DNA of 64,000 nucleotides from Parabacteroides sp. (GCA_017937385.1 JAGBDR010000035.1:1-64000), one strand, 5' to 3'; positions 8,054 to 18,100 are shown, numbered from the stretch's first letter. Made by a program: numbers and translations. Notes: generated by a model not told the origin, from the sequence alone.

Positions 8054-9523
8054 TTACTTCCGTAACGCCTCATCCATCGCCGCAGCCGCCTTACGGCCGT
8101 CGCCCATGGCGAGGATTACGGTTGCGCCGCCGCGGACGATATCGCCGCCGGCATAGACATCGGGCAAGGCAGAGCGCATGTTCCCTTCGTTTACTACGAT
8201 CGTTCCTTTCTTGCTCACTTCCAATCCCTGGAAAGCCCGCGGGATAAGCGGATTGGGAGAAACGCCGACACTGACGATCACTTCGTCGACATCGATCGTC
8301 TCGACGGTACCTTCGATGGGAACAGGACGACGGCGGCCGGAAGCGTCCGGTTCGCCTAATTCCATCTTCTGCAAACGCATCTGTCTGACACGGCCCCGTT
8401 CGTCACCGAGATACTCGATCGGGTTATGCAACGTCAGGAACTCCACACCCTCCTCTTTGGCATGTTTCACCTCCTCCAGGCGGGCGGGCATCTCCTCTTC
8501 GCTACGGCGATAGACAATCATGGCCCGTTCGGCACCCAAGCGGCGGGCAGTACGGACGGAATCCATAGCCGTATTGCCGCCCCCGATGACCGCCACTTTC
8601 TTGCCCTGCAAGACAGGCGTATCGCTTTCCGGATTGGCAGCGTCCATCAGGTTGACACGGGTCAGGTATTCGTTGGACGACATCACGCCGACCAGGTTCT
8701 CACCCGGAATATTCATAAAGTTCGGAAGTCCGGCACCACTGGCGGCAAAGATTCCCTTGAAGCCATCGGCATGCAGGTCGTCATAGCTGATGGTTTTCCC
8801 AACGATGCAGTTTGTCAGGAACTTCACGCCCAACTTGCGGAGCCCTTCTATTTCGACATCCACGATCTTATTCGGCAGACGGAATTCGGGAATACCGTAT
8901 TTCAGCACACCACCGATTTCGTGCAAGGCTTCAAACACCGTCACGTCATAGCCGCGCTTCGCCATATCGCCGGCAAAGGAAAGACCGGCCGGACCGGAAC
9001 CGACCACGGCAATCTTCATACCGTTCTTCTCTGCCACTTCCGGAACGGAAATATTTCCGCTTTCCCGTTCATAGTCGGCGGCAAAACGTTCCAGATAGCC
9101 GATGGCGACAGCCGGTTTCCCCATCTTTAAATGCATGCACTTGCTTTCGCACTGTTTTTCCTGCGGGCAGACACGGCCGCAAACAGCCGGCAATGCGCTT
9201 GTTTCTTTCAACACTTTGGCGGCTTCCAAAAACTCGCCCCGCTCAATGTTCTTGATGAACGTCGGGATATTGATACTAACCGGACATCCTTGCATACAAG
9301 TCGGATTCGGGCAGTCCAGACAACGCTGGGCTTCCAGCATGGCCTGCTCTTTCGTCAGTCCGAGGTTCACCTCTTCGAGGCGGGTATGGCTGCGGTATTC
9401 CGCATCCAGTTCATTCATTTCCACACGGACAATATCCGTGCGTTCCTTATTTTTCTTGCTTTTACGCAGCGCTTCCCTCCACGGTTCGGCACGACGGGCA
9501 GCTATCAGTTCTTCTGTTGTCAT
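8054..9523 (-). CDS. nfnB: NfnB: large subunit of electron-bifurcating NADH-dependent ferredoxin:NADP+ oxidoreductase (GltD-like)
   Basis: 489 residues. The N-terminal ferredoxin-like part has two [4Fe-4S] sets, CLDCPNPTCMQGCP (about residues 68-81) and CGRVCPQEKQCESKC. Two Rossmann folds follow: VVGSGPAGLSFAGDMAKRG for FAD and VIGGGNTAMDSVRTARRLG for NADP(H). The end GGDIVRGGATVILAMGDGRKAA is typical of GltD-like flavoproteins. Alone it would be called glutamate synthase small subunit. The gene directly upstream (18-base gap) is the NfnA-type FAD/[2Fe-2S] protein and no large glutamate synthase subunit is near, so the Nfn complex is the better call. It couples NADH, NADPH and ferredoxin pools in the cytoplasm. 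Confidence 0.9.
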   Translation of the reverse strand: MTTEELIAARRAEPWREALRKSKKNKERTDIVRVEMNELDAEYRSHTRLEEVNLGLTKEQAMLEAQRCLDCPNPTCMQGCPVSINIPTFIKNIERGEFLEAAKVLKETSALPAVCGRVCPQEKQCESKCMHLKMGKPAVAIGYLERFAADYERESGNISVPEVAEKNGMKIAVVGSGPAGLSFAGDMAKRGYDVTVFEALHEIGGVLKYGIPEFRLPNKIVDVEIEGLRKLGVKFLTNCIVGKTISYDDLHADGFKGIFAASGAGLPNFMNIPGENLVGVMSSNEYLTRVNLMDAANPESDTPVLQGKKVAVIGGGNTAMDSVRTARRLGAERAMIVYRRSEEEMPARLEEVKHAKEEGVEFLTLHNPIEYLGDERGRVRQMRLQKMELGEPDASGRRRPVPIEGTVETIDVDEVIVSVGVSPNPLIPRAFQGLEVSKKGTIVVNEGNMRSALPDVYAGGDIVRGGATVILAMGDGRKAAAAMDEALRK

Positions 9524-9541
9524 TTGTTTCCTGTGGTTTCG

Positions 9542-10339
9542 TTATTTCTTTTCAATATCTTTATAAGCACCGAGACGCATCAGCATCTCATCGAAGTCCA
9601 CCTGATGGGCATCGAACTCCGGTCCGTCCACACAGACGAACTTCGTCTTTCCTCCGACCGTGATACGGCATGCGCCGCACATTCCGGTCCCATCCACCAT
9701 AATCGTGTTGAGGGAAGCAACCGTCGGGACCTCATATTTCTTCGTCAGCGCAGAGACGAACTTCATCATGATGGCGGGGCCGATGGTAACACACAGATCC
9801 ACCTTTTCCCGGTTAATCACGCTTTCCACACCATTCGTCACCAAACCTTTCGTGCCATAGGAACCGTCGTCGGTCATCACGATTACCTCATCGGAATGGG
9901 CACGCATCTGCTCTTCCAGAATCACCAGCTCTTTCGTGCGGGCAGCCAGCACGACAATCACCCGGTTGCCAGCCTTATGGAATGCCTCCACAATCGGCAA
10001 TAAAGGAGCTACCCCGACACCACCGCCGGCACAGACGACCGTACCGACTTTTTCGATATGGGTAGCCTGTCCCAACGGACCGACCAGATCGGTAATAGAA
10101 TCGCCGACATTCAGTTCGCATATCTTCTTCGACGAACCGCCTACAGCCTGGATCACGAGTGTGATAGTTCCTTTCGTCGTATCAGCTCCGGCAATGGTCA
10201 GGGGAATACGTTCACCCTTCTCACCCACCTTCACGATAACAAAGTGACCTGCCTTCCGGGAGCGGGCAATCAAAGGTGCCTCCACTTCCAGTTTCACTAC
10301 GTTGGCAGAGAAATGTTCTTTACTTACAATTTTATTCAT
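9542..10339 (-). CDS. nfnA: NfnA: FAD/[2Fe-2S] small subunit of NADH-dependent ferredoxin:NADP+ oxidoreductase
   Basis: 265 residues, close to the PyrK/sulfide dehydrogenase B family. Residues 1-95 form the FAD-binding barrel (RIPLTIAG, and IQAVGGSSKKICEL). Residues 100-220 form the NAD-binding half (VVCAGGGVGVAPLLPIVEAF). The cysteine cluster near residue 220 (GTGMCGACRITVGG, then FVCVDGPEFD) binds the [2Fe-2S] centre. It is first in a two-gene operon with nfnB. In characterised Nfn this subunit takes electrons to or from NAD while NfnB handles NADP and ferredoxin. Confidence 0.9.
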   Translation of the reverse strand: MNKIVSKEHFSANVVKLEVEAPLIARSRKAGHFVIVKVGEKGERIPLTIAGADTTKGTITLVIQAVGGSSKKICELNVGDSITDLVGPLGQATHIEKVGTVVCAGGGVGVAPLLPIVEAFHKAGNRVIVVLAARTKELVILEEQMRAHSDEVIVMTDDGSYGTKGLVTNGVESVINREKVDLCVTIGPAIMMKFVSALTKKYEVPTVASLNTIMVDGTGMCGACRITVGGKTKFVCVDGPEFDAHQVDFDEMLMRLGAYKDIEKK

Positions 10340-10381
10340 TATAATCGCTACTATTGATCGTTAGTTCTGTTGATTTAGTTG

Positions 10382-10389
10382 CAAAAATA
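10382..10389 (-). promoter_or_regulatory. Promoter -7 box for nfnAB
   Basis: TATTTTTG on the minus strand, 43 bases before the nfnA start and downstream of the GroES-like gene, so nfnAB can be expressed on its own. Confidence 0.6.
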
Positions 10390-10434
10390 CATCAAAAAAC
10401 CGGAAAACATAGTATTTTGCCAAACAAAAAGGAA

Positions 10435-10818
10435 TTATTCGAACAAACCTTCGTCGCGAACCAACATCAAGATAGCCGAATGCGGGACAATCAGGAACTT
10501 CTCGTCGTTAAATTGGATCTCGTAGGCAGCATTTTGCAGAAACACAGCCAGATCCCCTTCGTGCGCCTGCAAAGGAAGATAATGCACCTCGCCCTCTTTC
10601 TTCTTTTCCCACACTTCATGCTCTTCACTCTGGGAAGGAAGCGGAAAGCCGGGACCGACCTTGATGATATAACCGCTCTGTATCTTCTCCTGTTGGATAG
10701 TAGGCGGTAAGTACAATCCGGATTTTGTCTGACTCTGCGGGTTCTTCGGCTTGATAAGCACCTTGTCACCCACCATCAGGAACTTATCGATGTCTTTCTG
10801 ATCTATTGCTAATTGCAT
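10435..10818 (-). CDS. GroES-like (Cpn10 fold) protein
   Basis: 127 residues. VGDKVLIKPKNPQSQTKSGL then YLPPTIQQEKIQSGYIIKVG follows the GroES pattern (short barrel, mobile-loop region, GxVxxVGPG). It then departs from it with an inserted acidic/basic segment (SQSEEHEVWEKKKEGEVHYL) before the final strands DLAVFLQN and FLIVPHSAILMLVRDE. It is longer than true GroES (about 95 residues) and no groEL is beside it. Probably a Bacteroidales GroES paralog of unknown role. Own promoter at 10851. Confidence 0.72.
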   Translation of the reverse strand: MQLAIDQKDIDKFLMVGDKVLIKPKNPQSQTKSGLYLPPTIQQEKIQSGYIIKVGPGFPLPSQSEEHEVWEKKKEGEVHYLPLQAHEGDLAVFLQNAAYEIQFNDEKFLIVPHSAILMLVRDEGLFE

Positions 10819-10850
10819 GAATACTGAATTATTGAATTACTAAACGCATA

Positions 10851-10858
10851 CAAATCTA
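10851..10858 (-). promoter_or_regulatory. Promoter -7 box for GroES-like gene
   Basis: TAGATTTG on the minus strand, 33 bases upstream of the start codon. Confidence 0.5.
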
Positions 10859-10892
10859 CAAAATATCCCTGGAAACAGGCCCAATCGGCTTG

Positions 10893-10931
10893 ACAAAAAA
10901 ATAACCGCAATCCCATACAGAATGCGGTTAT
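10893..10931 (-). terminator. Intrinsic terminator of the DUF4251 gene
   Basis: Stem TGCGGTTAT/ATAACCGCA... read on the minus strand as ATAACCGCA with loop and TGCGGTTAT, followed by seven T (plus-strand A-run at 10894-10901). It lies 49 bases after the stop at 10980. Confidence 0.8.
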
Positions 10932-10979
10932 GTGCGAGTTTATTTACACTCGCTATATATGAAATGGAATTGGGTGGCA

Positions 10980-11552
10980 TCAGAGGGAACGCCCTTTAAA
11001 CACATTGGACTGGTCCGACGGATACAGGTTACCGGTGAACGATACACGGTTGCTGTTGAAATTGGGGCTTACAGTTGCCGTACATTTATTCGTGCCTTTC
11101 ACCATGCGGATGGTCACATTGGCGGAAACCGCAACTCCTTGCACCATCATGCTGAAGGTAACATTTCCCTTTTTATCCGTCTTCATCTCTATATTCGAAG
11201 AACTCCCGTCGACCGTGATTCCGCCGATTCCGTTCGGGCCGGCAGCGGCCGTATTAAACGCCAACTGGATCGTAGCCCGGTCGCCTTTCATGGAAACGAA
11301 GTTCGTACTCGGAGTCACATAGACGAACTGTCCGCGCTTGAACTCGACACGCTCGGCTTCCAACACAAAATCCCGCTCAGTCAACGCTTGTACGCCTTGC
11401 TCAAACAAAGCCATCTGTTCAGCAGCCTCAGCCGCTTTCTTCGCCTCTTTCTCAGTTTTCTTGGCAGCCTTCTCGGTCGCCTTATCCTGTTGGGCCATCA
11501 TCGTCCCTGCACTCAAAAACAGGACGGCCAATAATAAGAATACTTTTTTCAT
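10980..11552 (-). CDS. DUF4251 secreted/periplasmic protein
   Basis: 190 residues from the start at 11552. A longer in-frame opening reaches 11975 but runs back over the MATE gene and lacks a signal; MKKVFLLLAVLFLSAGTMMA is a clean signal peptide. A Lys/Ala/Glu-rich charged helix (residues 22-45, repeated KATEKAAKKTEKEAKK pattern) precedes the DUF4251 beta domain (FVYVTPSTNFVSMKGDRATIQ, ending RVSFTGNLYPSDQSNVFKG). Role unknown. It sits 71 bases after the MATE gene on the same strand and ends in a clear terminator. Confidence 0.85.
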   Translation of the reverse strand: MKKVFLLLAVLFLSAGTMMAQQDKATEKAAKKTEKEAKKAAEAAEQMALFEQGVQALTERDFVLEAERVEFKRGQFVYVTPSTNFVSMKGDRATIQLAFNTAAAGPNGIGGITVDGSSSNIEMKTDKKGNVTFSMMVQGVAVSANVTIRMVKGTNKCTATVSPNFNSNRVSFTGNLYPSDQSNVFKGRSL

Positions 11553-11623
11553 ACTTCTTTCTTTTTTAATTGAATTCCAAGTAATCCACTTGTATACGGT
11601 AAACCAATCCAATGGAAATATGT

Positions 11624-12982
11624 TCATTCCATCAACTCCTTTTTCAAACTTTTCACATAATGCCACAAAAACCCCCACGCCGTTACCGCAGCGACGAAAT
11701 CTGAGAAAGGGGCGGCATACCAGACACCGTCCAGTCCCCAAAAGCGCGAGAACAGCAACATCGCCGGTATCAGGAACAACATTTGCCGGCTTAGGCTCAA
11801 AAACATCGCTTTCCAGGCAACCCCGATACTCTGGAAGAACTGGCTGATCACAAGTTGCGAACCCACCACCACAAACACCAGCAGACTGATCCGTAAGCCA
11901 TTTGCCGTCACATCCAGCAAAGCCGGGTCGTTCGTAAAGGCACGGGTAATCAGCTCCGGAAATGCCACGCTGCAAAAACAGCCGATCCCCATGATAACGG
12001 TCGAGACGATAATAGCCAGCCGCAATGTTTCCTGGACACGTCCGTATTGCTTCGCCCCGAAGTTGAAACCGACAATCGGCTGCATGCCTTGGGCGATCCC
12101 GATAATCAGCATCACCTGAAGCATCCCGACACTGGTTATGATGCCGTTTGCCCCCAACGCCAAATCACCGCCGTACTGTTTGAGCGCATAGTTCTGGATC
12201 ACCACCACCACGCTCCCTGCCAGTTGCATCGCAAAAGGTGAAACGCCGATCGTCAGGATATTCCATACCACAGGTTTCTCCAGTTTGAATACTCCTCTGT
12301 GGAAACGGATGATACTGTCTTTCCGGATAAAATGGTTCATTACGAAAAGGGTACACAACAACATGGAAATGACCGTCGCAATAGCCGCTCCCTGAATCCC
12401 CATATCCAACCAGAAGATAAACACAGGGTCGAGCAGCACATTCGTCACCGCCCCGATCAGCATGGTGTACATCGCCTTTTTCGGATAACCCGAAGCACGC
12501 ATGACCGCGTTGAAACCAAAACTGAGCGAAGTCAGGAGCGTCCCCGGAACCACAATATACAGATAGTCCTTGGCATACGGAATCGTCTGTTCGCTTCCGC
12601 CGAAAGCAAACAGCAAGTCATCCATCCAGACCATGCAGGGAACGACTGTCAGAAACGTGATGATGAACGTCAGTGTCAAGGCATTGCCCAAGACCTTCTC
12701 CGCCATGTCGTTCGCCTTTCGTCCCAAGTGAATGGAAACGCGCGTCGCGGCTCCCGCCCCGACCAGCATCCCGAACGCTTGGAGGAACAACAGGATAGGG
12801 AACGTCAGCGTCAGCCCGGCCATCGCCAGCGGACCGACACCCTGACCGATGAAGATACGGTCGACGATGTTATAAAGCGCATTCACCATTGTCCCAACCA
12901 CGGCAGGTATCGCATAATGTACCAATAAGCGGCCGATCTTTTCATGCTCCAGCCGCCCCGTTATTTCGTTTTCCATATTCAA
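11624..12982 (-). CDS. MATE family efflux transporter
   Basis: 452 residues and about 12 membrane helices, the MATE/NorM size. The two-fold arrangement shows in VVGTMVNALYNIVDRIFIGQ near residue 30 and GMQPIVGFNFGAKQYGRVQE near 275. It would export cationic or other small molecules using a sodium or proton gradient from the inner membrane. A start three residues in (MENEITG) is equally possible. The upstream spacer (13009-13069) holds three copies of a TTCCATRGGCATG-type motif. Substrate unknown. Confidence 0.9.
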   Translation of the reverse strand: MNMENEITGRLEHEKIGRLLVHYAIPAVVGTMVNALYNIVDRIFIGQGVGPLAMAGLTLTFPILLFLQAFGMLVGAGAATRVSIHLGRKANDMAEKVLGNALTLTFIITFLTVVPCMVWMDDLLFAFGGSEQTIPYAKDYLYIVVPGTLLTSLSFGFNAVMRASGYPKKAMYTMLIGAVTNVLLDPVFIFWLDMGIQGAAIATVISMLLCTLFVMNHFIRKDSIIRFHRGVFKLEKPVVWNILTIGVSPFAMQLAGSVVVVIQNYALKQYGGDLALGANGIITSVGMLQVMLIIGIAQGMQPIVGFNFGAKQYGRVQETLRLAIIVSTVIMGIGCFCSVAFPELITRAFTNDPALLDVTANGLRISLLVFVVVGSQLVISQFFQSIGVAWKAMFLSLSRQMLFLIPAMLLFSRFWGLDGVWYAAPFSDFVAAVTAWGFLWHYVKSLKKELME

Positions 12983-13008
12983 TAGTTTTTATCTATATCC
13001 AAATTCTG

Positions 13009-13067
13009 TTCCATGCCCATGGAAGGATTATTCCATAGGCATGAAATTATTATTCCATAGGCATGGA
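13009..13067. repeat. Triple TTCCAT(A/G)GGCATG motif upstream of MATE gene
   Basis: GTTCCATGCCCATGG (13008-13022) and CCATAGGCATGGAAC (13055-13069) are inverted copies with one mismatch, with a third ttccataggcatg at 13031-13043 between them. Related ATGGGCAT hairpins occur at 36328-36385 and 58144-58218. Located between the ABC gene stop and the MATE start on the minus strand. Confidence 0.6.
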
Positions 13068-13068
13068 A

Positions 13069-14076
13069 CTATTTTCCCATGCCGATAAGCGAAACAAGCT
13101 CCGCCACCGTCCGAAGCTCTTTCCGGACACCTTCGGGAAAAGCGACGATCAATTCATGCGGCCCCTTACAAGTGATATTCAATTGTCCCTCCTTTACGGG
13201 CGAAGGACGGTAGCCATTGCGGATCAAGGCATTCCCGACCCAATAGGAAGTCAGGAAGTCGCCCTCCACACCGACAGGCGACACCGGGGCTTCCGTATTC
13301 AGTTTTCCGGTTGCCGGATCGAAAACGATTCCCTCCTTGCTGAAAAAGGATTCAAACGCCCCGCTCATGATCAGGTCTTCGGGAGTTCCGCAAGCCATCG
13401 GACGGCCTTTCTCCTGCAACCACAGACAATCTCCCATCTGGATTGCCAAGTCCAGGTCGTGGGTGGAAAGTAGAATCGCTTTCCCTTGCTCGACAGCCAA
13501 ACGATGCAACAGCACCATCGTTTCAATCCGGCTGGTCACATCCAGAAAGGCAGTCGGTTCGTCCAATAGGATGATCGGGCACTGTTGGGCGAGCGCTTTG
13601 GCAATCATCGCTTTCTGCCGTTCACCGTCGCTCAGCTCCGAGACATAGTGGCCGGCTTTATGCGCGATTCCGGCAGCGTCGAGCGATTGCTCGATGATGG
13701 CACGGTCCTGTTTTTTCAACTGTCCGAAAAAACCGGTATAAGGATGCCGTCCTAACGAAACCAACTCATAGACCGTGATTCCCCCGGCGTTGGTCTTCTC
13801 CGTCAGCACAACCCCGACCGTCAGGGAGAAATCGGCCTGCGAATATCCGGAGAGCGGTTTCCCCATCAAACGGATCTCCCCGCCGAGCGGAGGCTGGAAA
13901 CCGCAAAGCGTACGGAGCAACGTCGACTTGCCGGCCCCGTTCAACCCCAACAAACAAGTCACCTCGCCCGAAACGAGCCGCAGGTTCAAATCGTCATGGA
14001 CCACTTTCCGCCTACCGCCTTTCAGCAGATAACCGATACCGAGTCCTTTTGTTTCTATGGCAGCTACTTTTGTCAT
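13069..14076 (-). CDS. ABC transporter ATP-binding protein (FecE/BtuD type) with C-terminal extension
   Basis: 335 residues. Walker A GLNGAGKST (about residues 44-52), signature LSDGERQK, Walker B CPIILLDEP, and the switch histidine in LLSTHDLDLA. About 80 extra residues follow the ATPase core (DFLTSYWVGNALIRNGYRPS to VAELVSLIGMGK), an extension seen in Bacteroidetes iron/cobalamin ATPases. Six bases separate it from the permease gene, so both belong to one operon. It energises import of a metal chelate or corrinoid; no binding protein or TonB receptor is adjacent. Confidence 0.9.
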   Translation of the reverse strand: MTKVAAIETKGLGIGYLLKGGRRKVVHDDLNLRLVSGEVTCLLGLNGAGKSTLLRTLCGFQPPLGGEIRLMGKPLSGYSQADFSLTVGVVLTEKTNAGGITVYELVSLGRHPYTGFFGQLKKQDRAIIEQSLDAAGIAHKAGHYVSELSDGERQKAMIAKALAQQCPIILLDEPTAFLDVTSRIETMVLLHRLAVEQGKAILLSTHDLDLAIQMGDCLWLQEKGRPMACGTPEDLIMSGAFESFFSKEGIVFDPATGKLNTEAPVSPVGVEGDFLTSYWVGNALIRNGYRPSPVKEGQLNITCKGPHELIVAFPEGVRKELRTVAELVSLIGMGK

Positions 14077-14082
14077 ATCCGA

Positions 14083-15117
14083 TCAGTCAAAATATTGGAT
14101 GTTCTTCCGGTTCACAATCACATAAATGATAACAGGCGCTCCAAGCATCGGAGTCACGGCGTTCAACGGCAAGATATTATGCGTGCCCGGCAGTACCATC
14201 AACAGATTGCACAGCAACGCCATGCAAGCACCTGTCAGCAACGTGACGGGAACCAGCATCTTATGGTTGGACGAACCCAACATCAACCGGGCGATATGCG
14301 GGACCGCCAGCCCGATAAAGGAGATCGGACCGCAAAAGGCAGTCGTAGTCGCAGTCAGTAACCCCGTACACAGCAGGATCAGGATGCGCGTCCGCCTGAT
14401 CTTGATTCCTAAATTGGCCGCATACATTTCGCCCAAGAGCAACGCATTCAGCGGCTTGATCAAAAGGAGCGCCAACAGCAAACCGACACAAGTAAAGCCG
14501 GCGAAATAGGGCAATTGCTGCAAGGAAACCCCGGAGAAGTTTCCCAATCCCCACATCACAAAAGCATGTATCTTGTCGGTCGAGGCATAATAGTTCAGCA
14601 CCGAAATCAAGGAAGAGGCGAGGTAACCGACCATAATACCGATAATCAACAACATCACGTTGCTCTTCACTTTCGCCGAGAAATAAATGATCAATCCCAA
14701 AATAGAGGCCGCACCGCCAAACGCCGCCAGGATCACCGCCAGATAACCGCTGACCGGCAAATCGGCCACCAAGCTCAGCGAACCGCCGAAATAGAGCATG
14801 ACCGCGGCAACCCCTAAATTGGCCCCGTCGCTGATTCCCAAGATGGAAGGGCCGGCAAGCGGATTGCGGAACAACGTCTGCAACAACAGGCCGCTGACAG
14901 CCAGCGAAGCGCCCGCCAGCAAAGCCGTCACCGCCTGGGGTAAACGGCTCTGCAACACGATATTCTGCCACGCAAGCCGCTCTGTCCCCTCTCCCAACAA
15001 AATATTCACCACGCTCTCAACCGGAATCGAAACCGCGCCATACACCAGCCCGCCGGCAAACAGCAACAGCAGGAGGACACACAAAAACGGATAAAAAATA
15101 AAGGCCTGCCTTTTCAT
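14083..15117 (-). CDS. FecCD/BtuC-type ABC permease
   Basis: 344 residues from MKRQAFIFYPF. Ten or so hydrophobic segments, and the family motifs ASLAVSGLLLQTLFRNPLAG, LGISDGANLG, and FIGLAVPHIARLMLG with GSSNHKMLVPVTLLTGA near the end. An in-frame ATG at 15141 lies upstream of the promoter box and is unlikely to be used. Partner of the ATPase at 13069. It imports iron-siderophore, haem or cobalamin; the sequence alone does not decide which. Confidence 0.9.
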   Translation of the reverse strand: MKRQAFIFYPFLCVLLLLLFAGGLVYGAVSIPVESVVNILLGEGTERLAWQNIVLQSRLPQAVTALLAGASLAVSGLLLQTLFRNPLAGPSILGISDGANLGVAAVMLYFGGSLSLVADLPVSGYLAVILAAFGGAASILGLIIYFSAKVKSNVMLLIIGIMVGYLASSLISVLNYYASTDKIHAFVMWGLGNFSGVSLQQLPYFAGFTCVGLLLALLLIKPLNALLLGEMYAANLGIKIRRTRILILLCTGLLTATTTAFCGPISFIGLAVPHIARLMLGSSNHKMLVPVTLLTGACMALLCNLLMVLPGTHNILPLNAVTPMLGAPVIIYVIVNRKNIQYFD

Positions 15118-15122
15118 GCCTG

Positions 15123-15130
15123 CAAAGATA
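15123..15130 (-). promoter_or_regulatory. Promoter -7 box for the ABC importer operon
   Basis: TATCTTTG on the minus strand only 5 bases before the ATG at 15117. If used, transcription would begin at or next to the start codon, giving a leaderless or nearly leaderless message. Confidence 0.45.
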
Positions 15131-15191
15131 ATGCAATTCAAAAAATATGACTATCTTAGCCCTATCAAACAAACACGATTTAATTCATACC

Positions 15192-18100
15192 ATGAGAAAA
15201 GTCCTCATTTCACTCATACTGCTTGTCGGGTTCTGCAGCGGTATCTACCCGATCTATTTCAAACACATCGGTATGCGGGAAGGCCTGTCGCAACTTTCCG
15301 TCATGGCGATCTACCAAGACCAGTTAGGCCGGATGTGGTTCGGGACGGAAGAAGGCATCAACCTGTATGACGGTGTCCGGACCACGGTCTACAAACCTTC
15401 CGAATACCACCGCCCGGATGCCAATCCCATCGGGAACCTGACGCATTTCATTGCCGGCGACAAAGAGGGGAACGTGTTCTTCGACTCCGACTACGCCCTG
15501 ATCCGCTACGACATCCGGACACAGGAATTCTCCTGCCTGCGGAACGCCTCCGTCTATGGCATCGCGTCCATCGACGGGACGATATGGGTAGGGATCGCCG
15601 ATTCCGTATTCACCTGGAATGCGGACAAGAACAAGCTCGACTTCGTCACCAAACTGGAAAGCCGGAACCAACGCGCGACCTCGTTCCTCAAAGACTCCGG
15701 AGGCCAGTACTGGATCGGCACCACCGACGGGTTGTTCCGGATGAACCCGGACCGGTCGCTCACCTGCATCATCGTAGGCGAAGACATCTACACCCTGCAC
15801 GAAGACTCCAAATACAACCTCTGGATCTCCATCCGCATGAACGGCCTGTACAAACGGGACGTGCACGGCAACTTCACCCGCTACCGCTACGACCCGTCGG
15901 ACCCCAACAACATCTCGAGCAACCAGGTGCGCGACTTTGCGGAAGACAACTTCGGCAACATCTGGATCGGCACCTTCACCGGACTGAACAAATACAACCC
16001 CGCCAACGACCGCTTCGAAGTCTATGCCCGGAATCCCCTGCCCGGCAGCATCACCCACTCGTCCGTCTTCCCACTCTACAAGGACCGGCAGGGGACGATC
16101 TGGTTAGGGACCTATTACGGCGGTGTCAACTACTTCAATCCGGAGACGGACCTCTTTACGGTCTACACCTCCAGCAACACCCGCAACGACTGCCTGAACT
16201 ATCCGTTCGTCGGCAAAATGGTCGAAGACAAAGACAACAACATCTGGATCTGCACCGAGGGCGGCGGACTGAACTTCTTCGACCGGAAGACAAAGAAGTT
16301 CACTTACCTCAAGGCCGATGCAAGCCGCAACTCCATCGCCCACAACAACCTGAAGGCCATCGCCTACTGCCCGGAGCGCGACAAACTGTATATCGGTACC
16401 CATACCGGCGGCCTTTCCATCTACGACATCAAGAAGAAACGTTTCAAGAATCCCTTTTTCGAAGACCCGTCATACGCCGTAATCGCTGGCGACCGGGTCG
16501 TCAACATGCAAATATACAAGAATATGCTGATCGGCACCGGCCCAAAAGGAATCTTCAAGATGGACCTGGAGACCGAGAAAGTCTCCCCGCTGTTCAAAAG
16601 CGGCAAATACTACGGAAACGGCTGTTTCCTCATCGACTCCAAAGGCTACCTGTGGTTCGCTTATGGAAAAGGAGTCTGGAAAATCAATCTGGAAGACGAA
16701 ACGGACCAGACGCAGTTCCGCTCCGGAGAAAACGGCCTCGGGAAGTTCCCCATCTCCCAGATCCTCGAAGACCGGGAGGGACGGATATTCCTCGGCACAC
16801 GCGGTTCCGGACTGTTCCGCTACGACGAGAAAGAGAAACGGTTCACCGGCTACACGACCGAGAACAGCTTCATCGCCAGCGACTATTGCTACGAGCTGGC
16901 CCTCTCGACGCTGAACCAGCTGATCATCACCGGTGACAAAGGCATCACCTTCTTCGACCCCGACCAGGACCTCTTCAAGGTCGTGGAACTGGGGACGGCC
17001 CTTCCCCTGACGGGCATCAACAACGGGTGCGGCATCCTGGTCTGCCGGAACGGGGAAGTATTCGTCGGAAGTAGCGACGGCATGGCGACTTTCTTCGAGC
17101 AACAGTTGCTCAACTCTTCCAAAGACTACCAGCTGTACTTCTCGGACCTCTATATCAACAACGAGCTGGTTCTTCCCGGCGATCCCGGCAAGGTGCTGGC
17201 AGCCGCCCTCCCTTACACCCGGAAGATCGAGCTGGCCTACAACCAGAACAACCTGATCTTTACCTTCACGTCGAACAACTATGTCAACACGCTGAAGAAA
17301 GCGGCATACGAATACAAGCTGGAAGGATTCGACAAGAAATGGATCACGAGCAAAGACAACAACATCTCCTACACGAACCTGAACCCTGGGAAATACACGC
17401 TCATCGTCCGGGAAATCCAGTACGACCCACACCTCGAGCAGCCGCGCACCATCCGGATGGAGATCCGGATCCATTCCCCCTGGTATGCGTCCCGGTTGGC
17501 CTACCTCCTCTACTTCGCCCTGATCGCCGGGCTGCTGTACAGCTTCTACCGGTTCAAGCGTTCCCAGTATATGTTGCAGACCTCCCTCGAAATGGAACGG
17601 AAAGAGAAAGAGGCGATCGAGGAGCTGAACCAGGCAAAGCTGCAATTCTTCTCCAACATCTCGCATGAGTTCAGGACACCGCTCACGCTGATCATCTCCC
17701 AAATCGAACTTCTGCTCCAAAGCAGCTCACTGGCCCCATCGGTCTACAACAAGTTGCTGAAAGTCTATAAAAACACCTACCACATGCGGAACCTGATCAG
17801 CGAACTGCTGGATTTCCGCAAACTGGAGCAAGGACACATGAAGCTGAAAGTGTACGAACAAGACATCGTCCCGTTCCTGAAGGAGATCTACCTCTCTTTC
17901 TACGAATACGCCTCCGGCCGTTCCATCACCTACGGCTTCACCGCCCCGAAGGAGCCCGTCATGTGCTGCTTCGACCCGAAACAGATGCAGAAGGTGTTCT
18001 ACAACCTGCTTTCCAACGCTTTCAAATATACCAAGCCGAACGCAACCATCGAAATGATCCTGGAAAACGAGGCCGACGCAGTCGTCATCAAAGTCATCGA

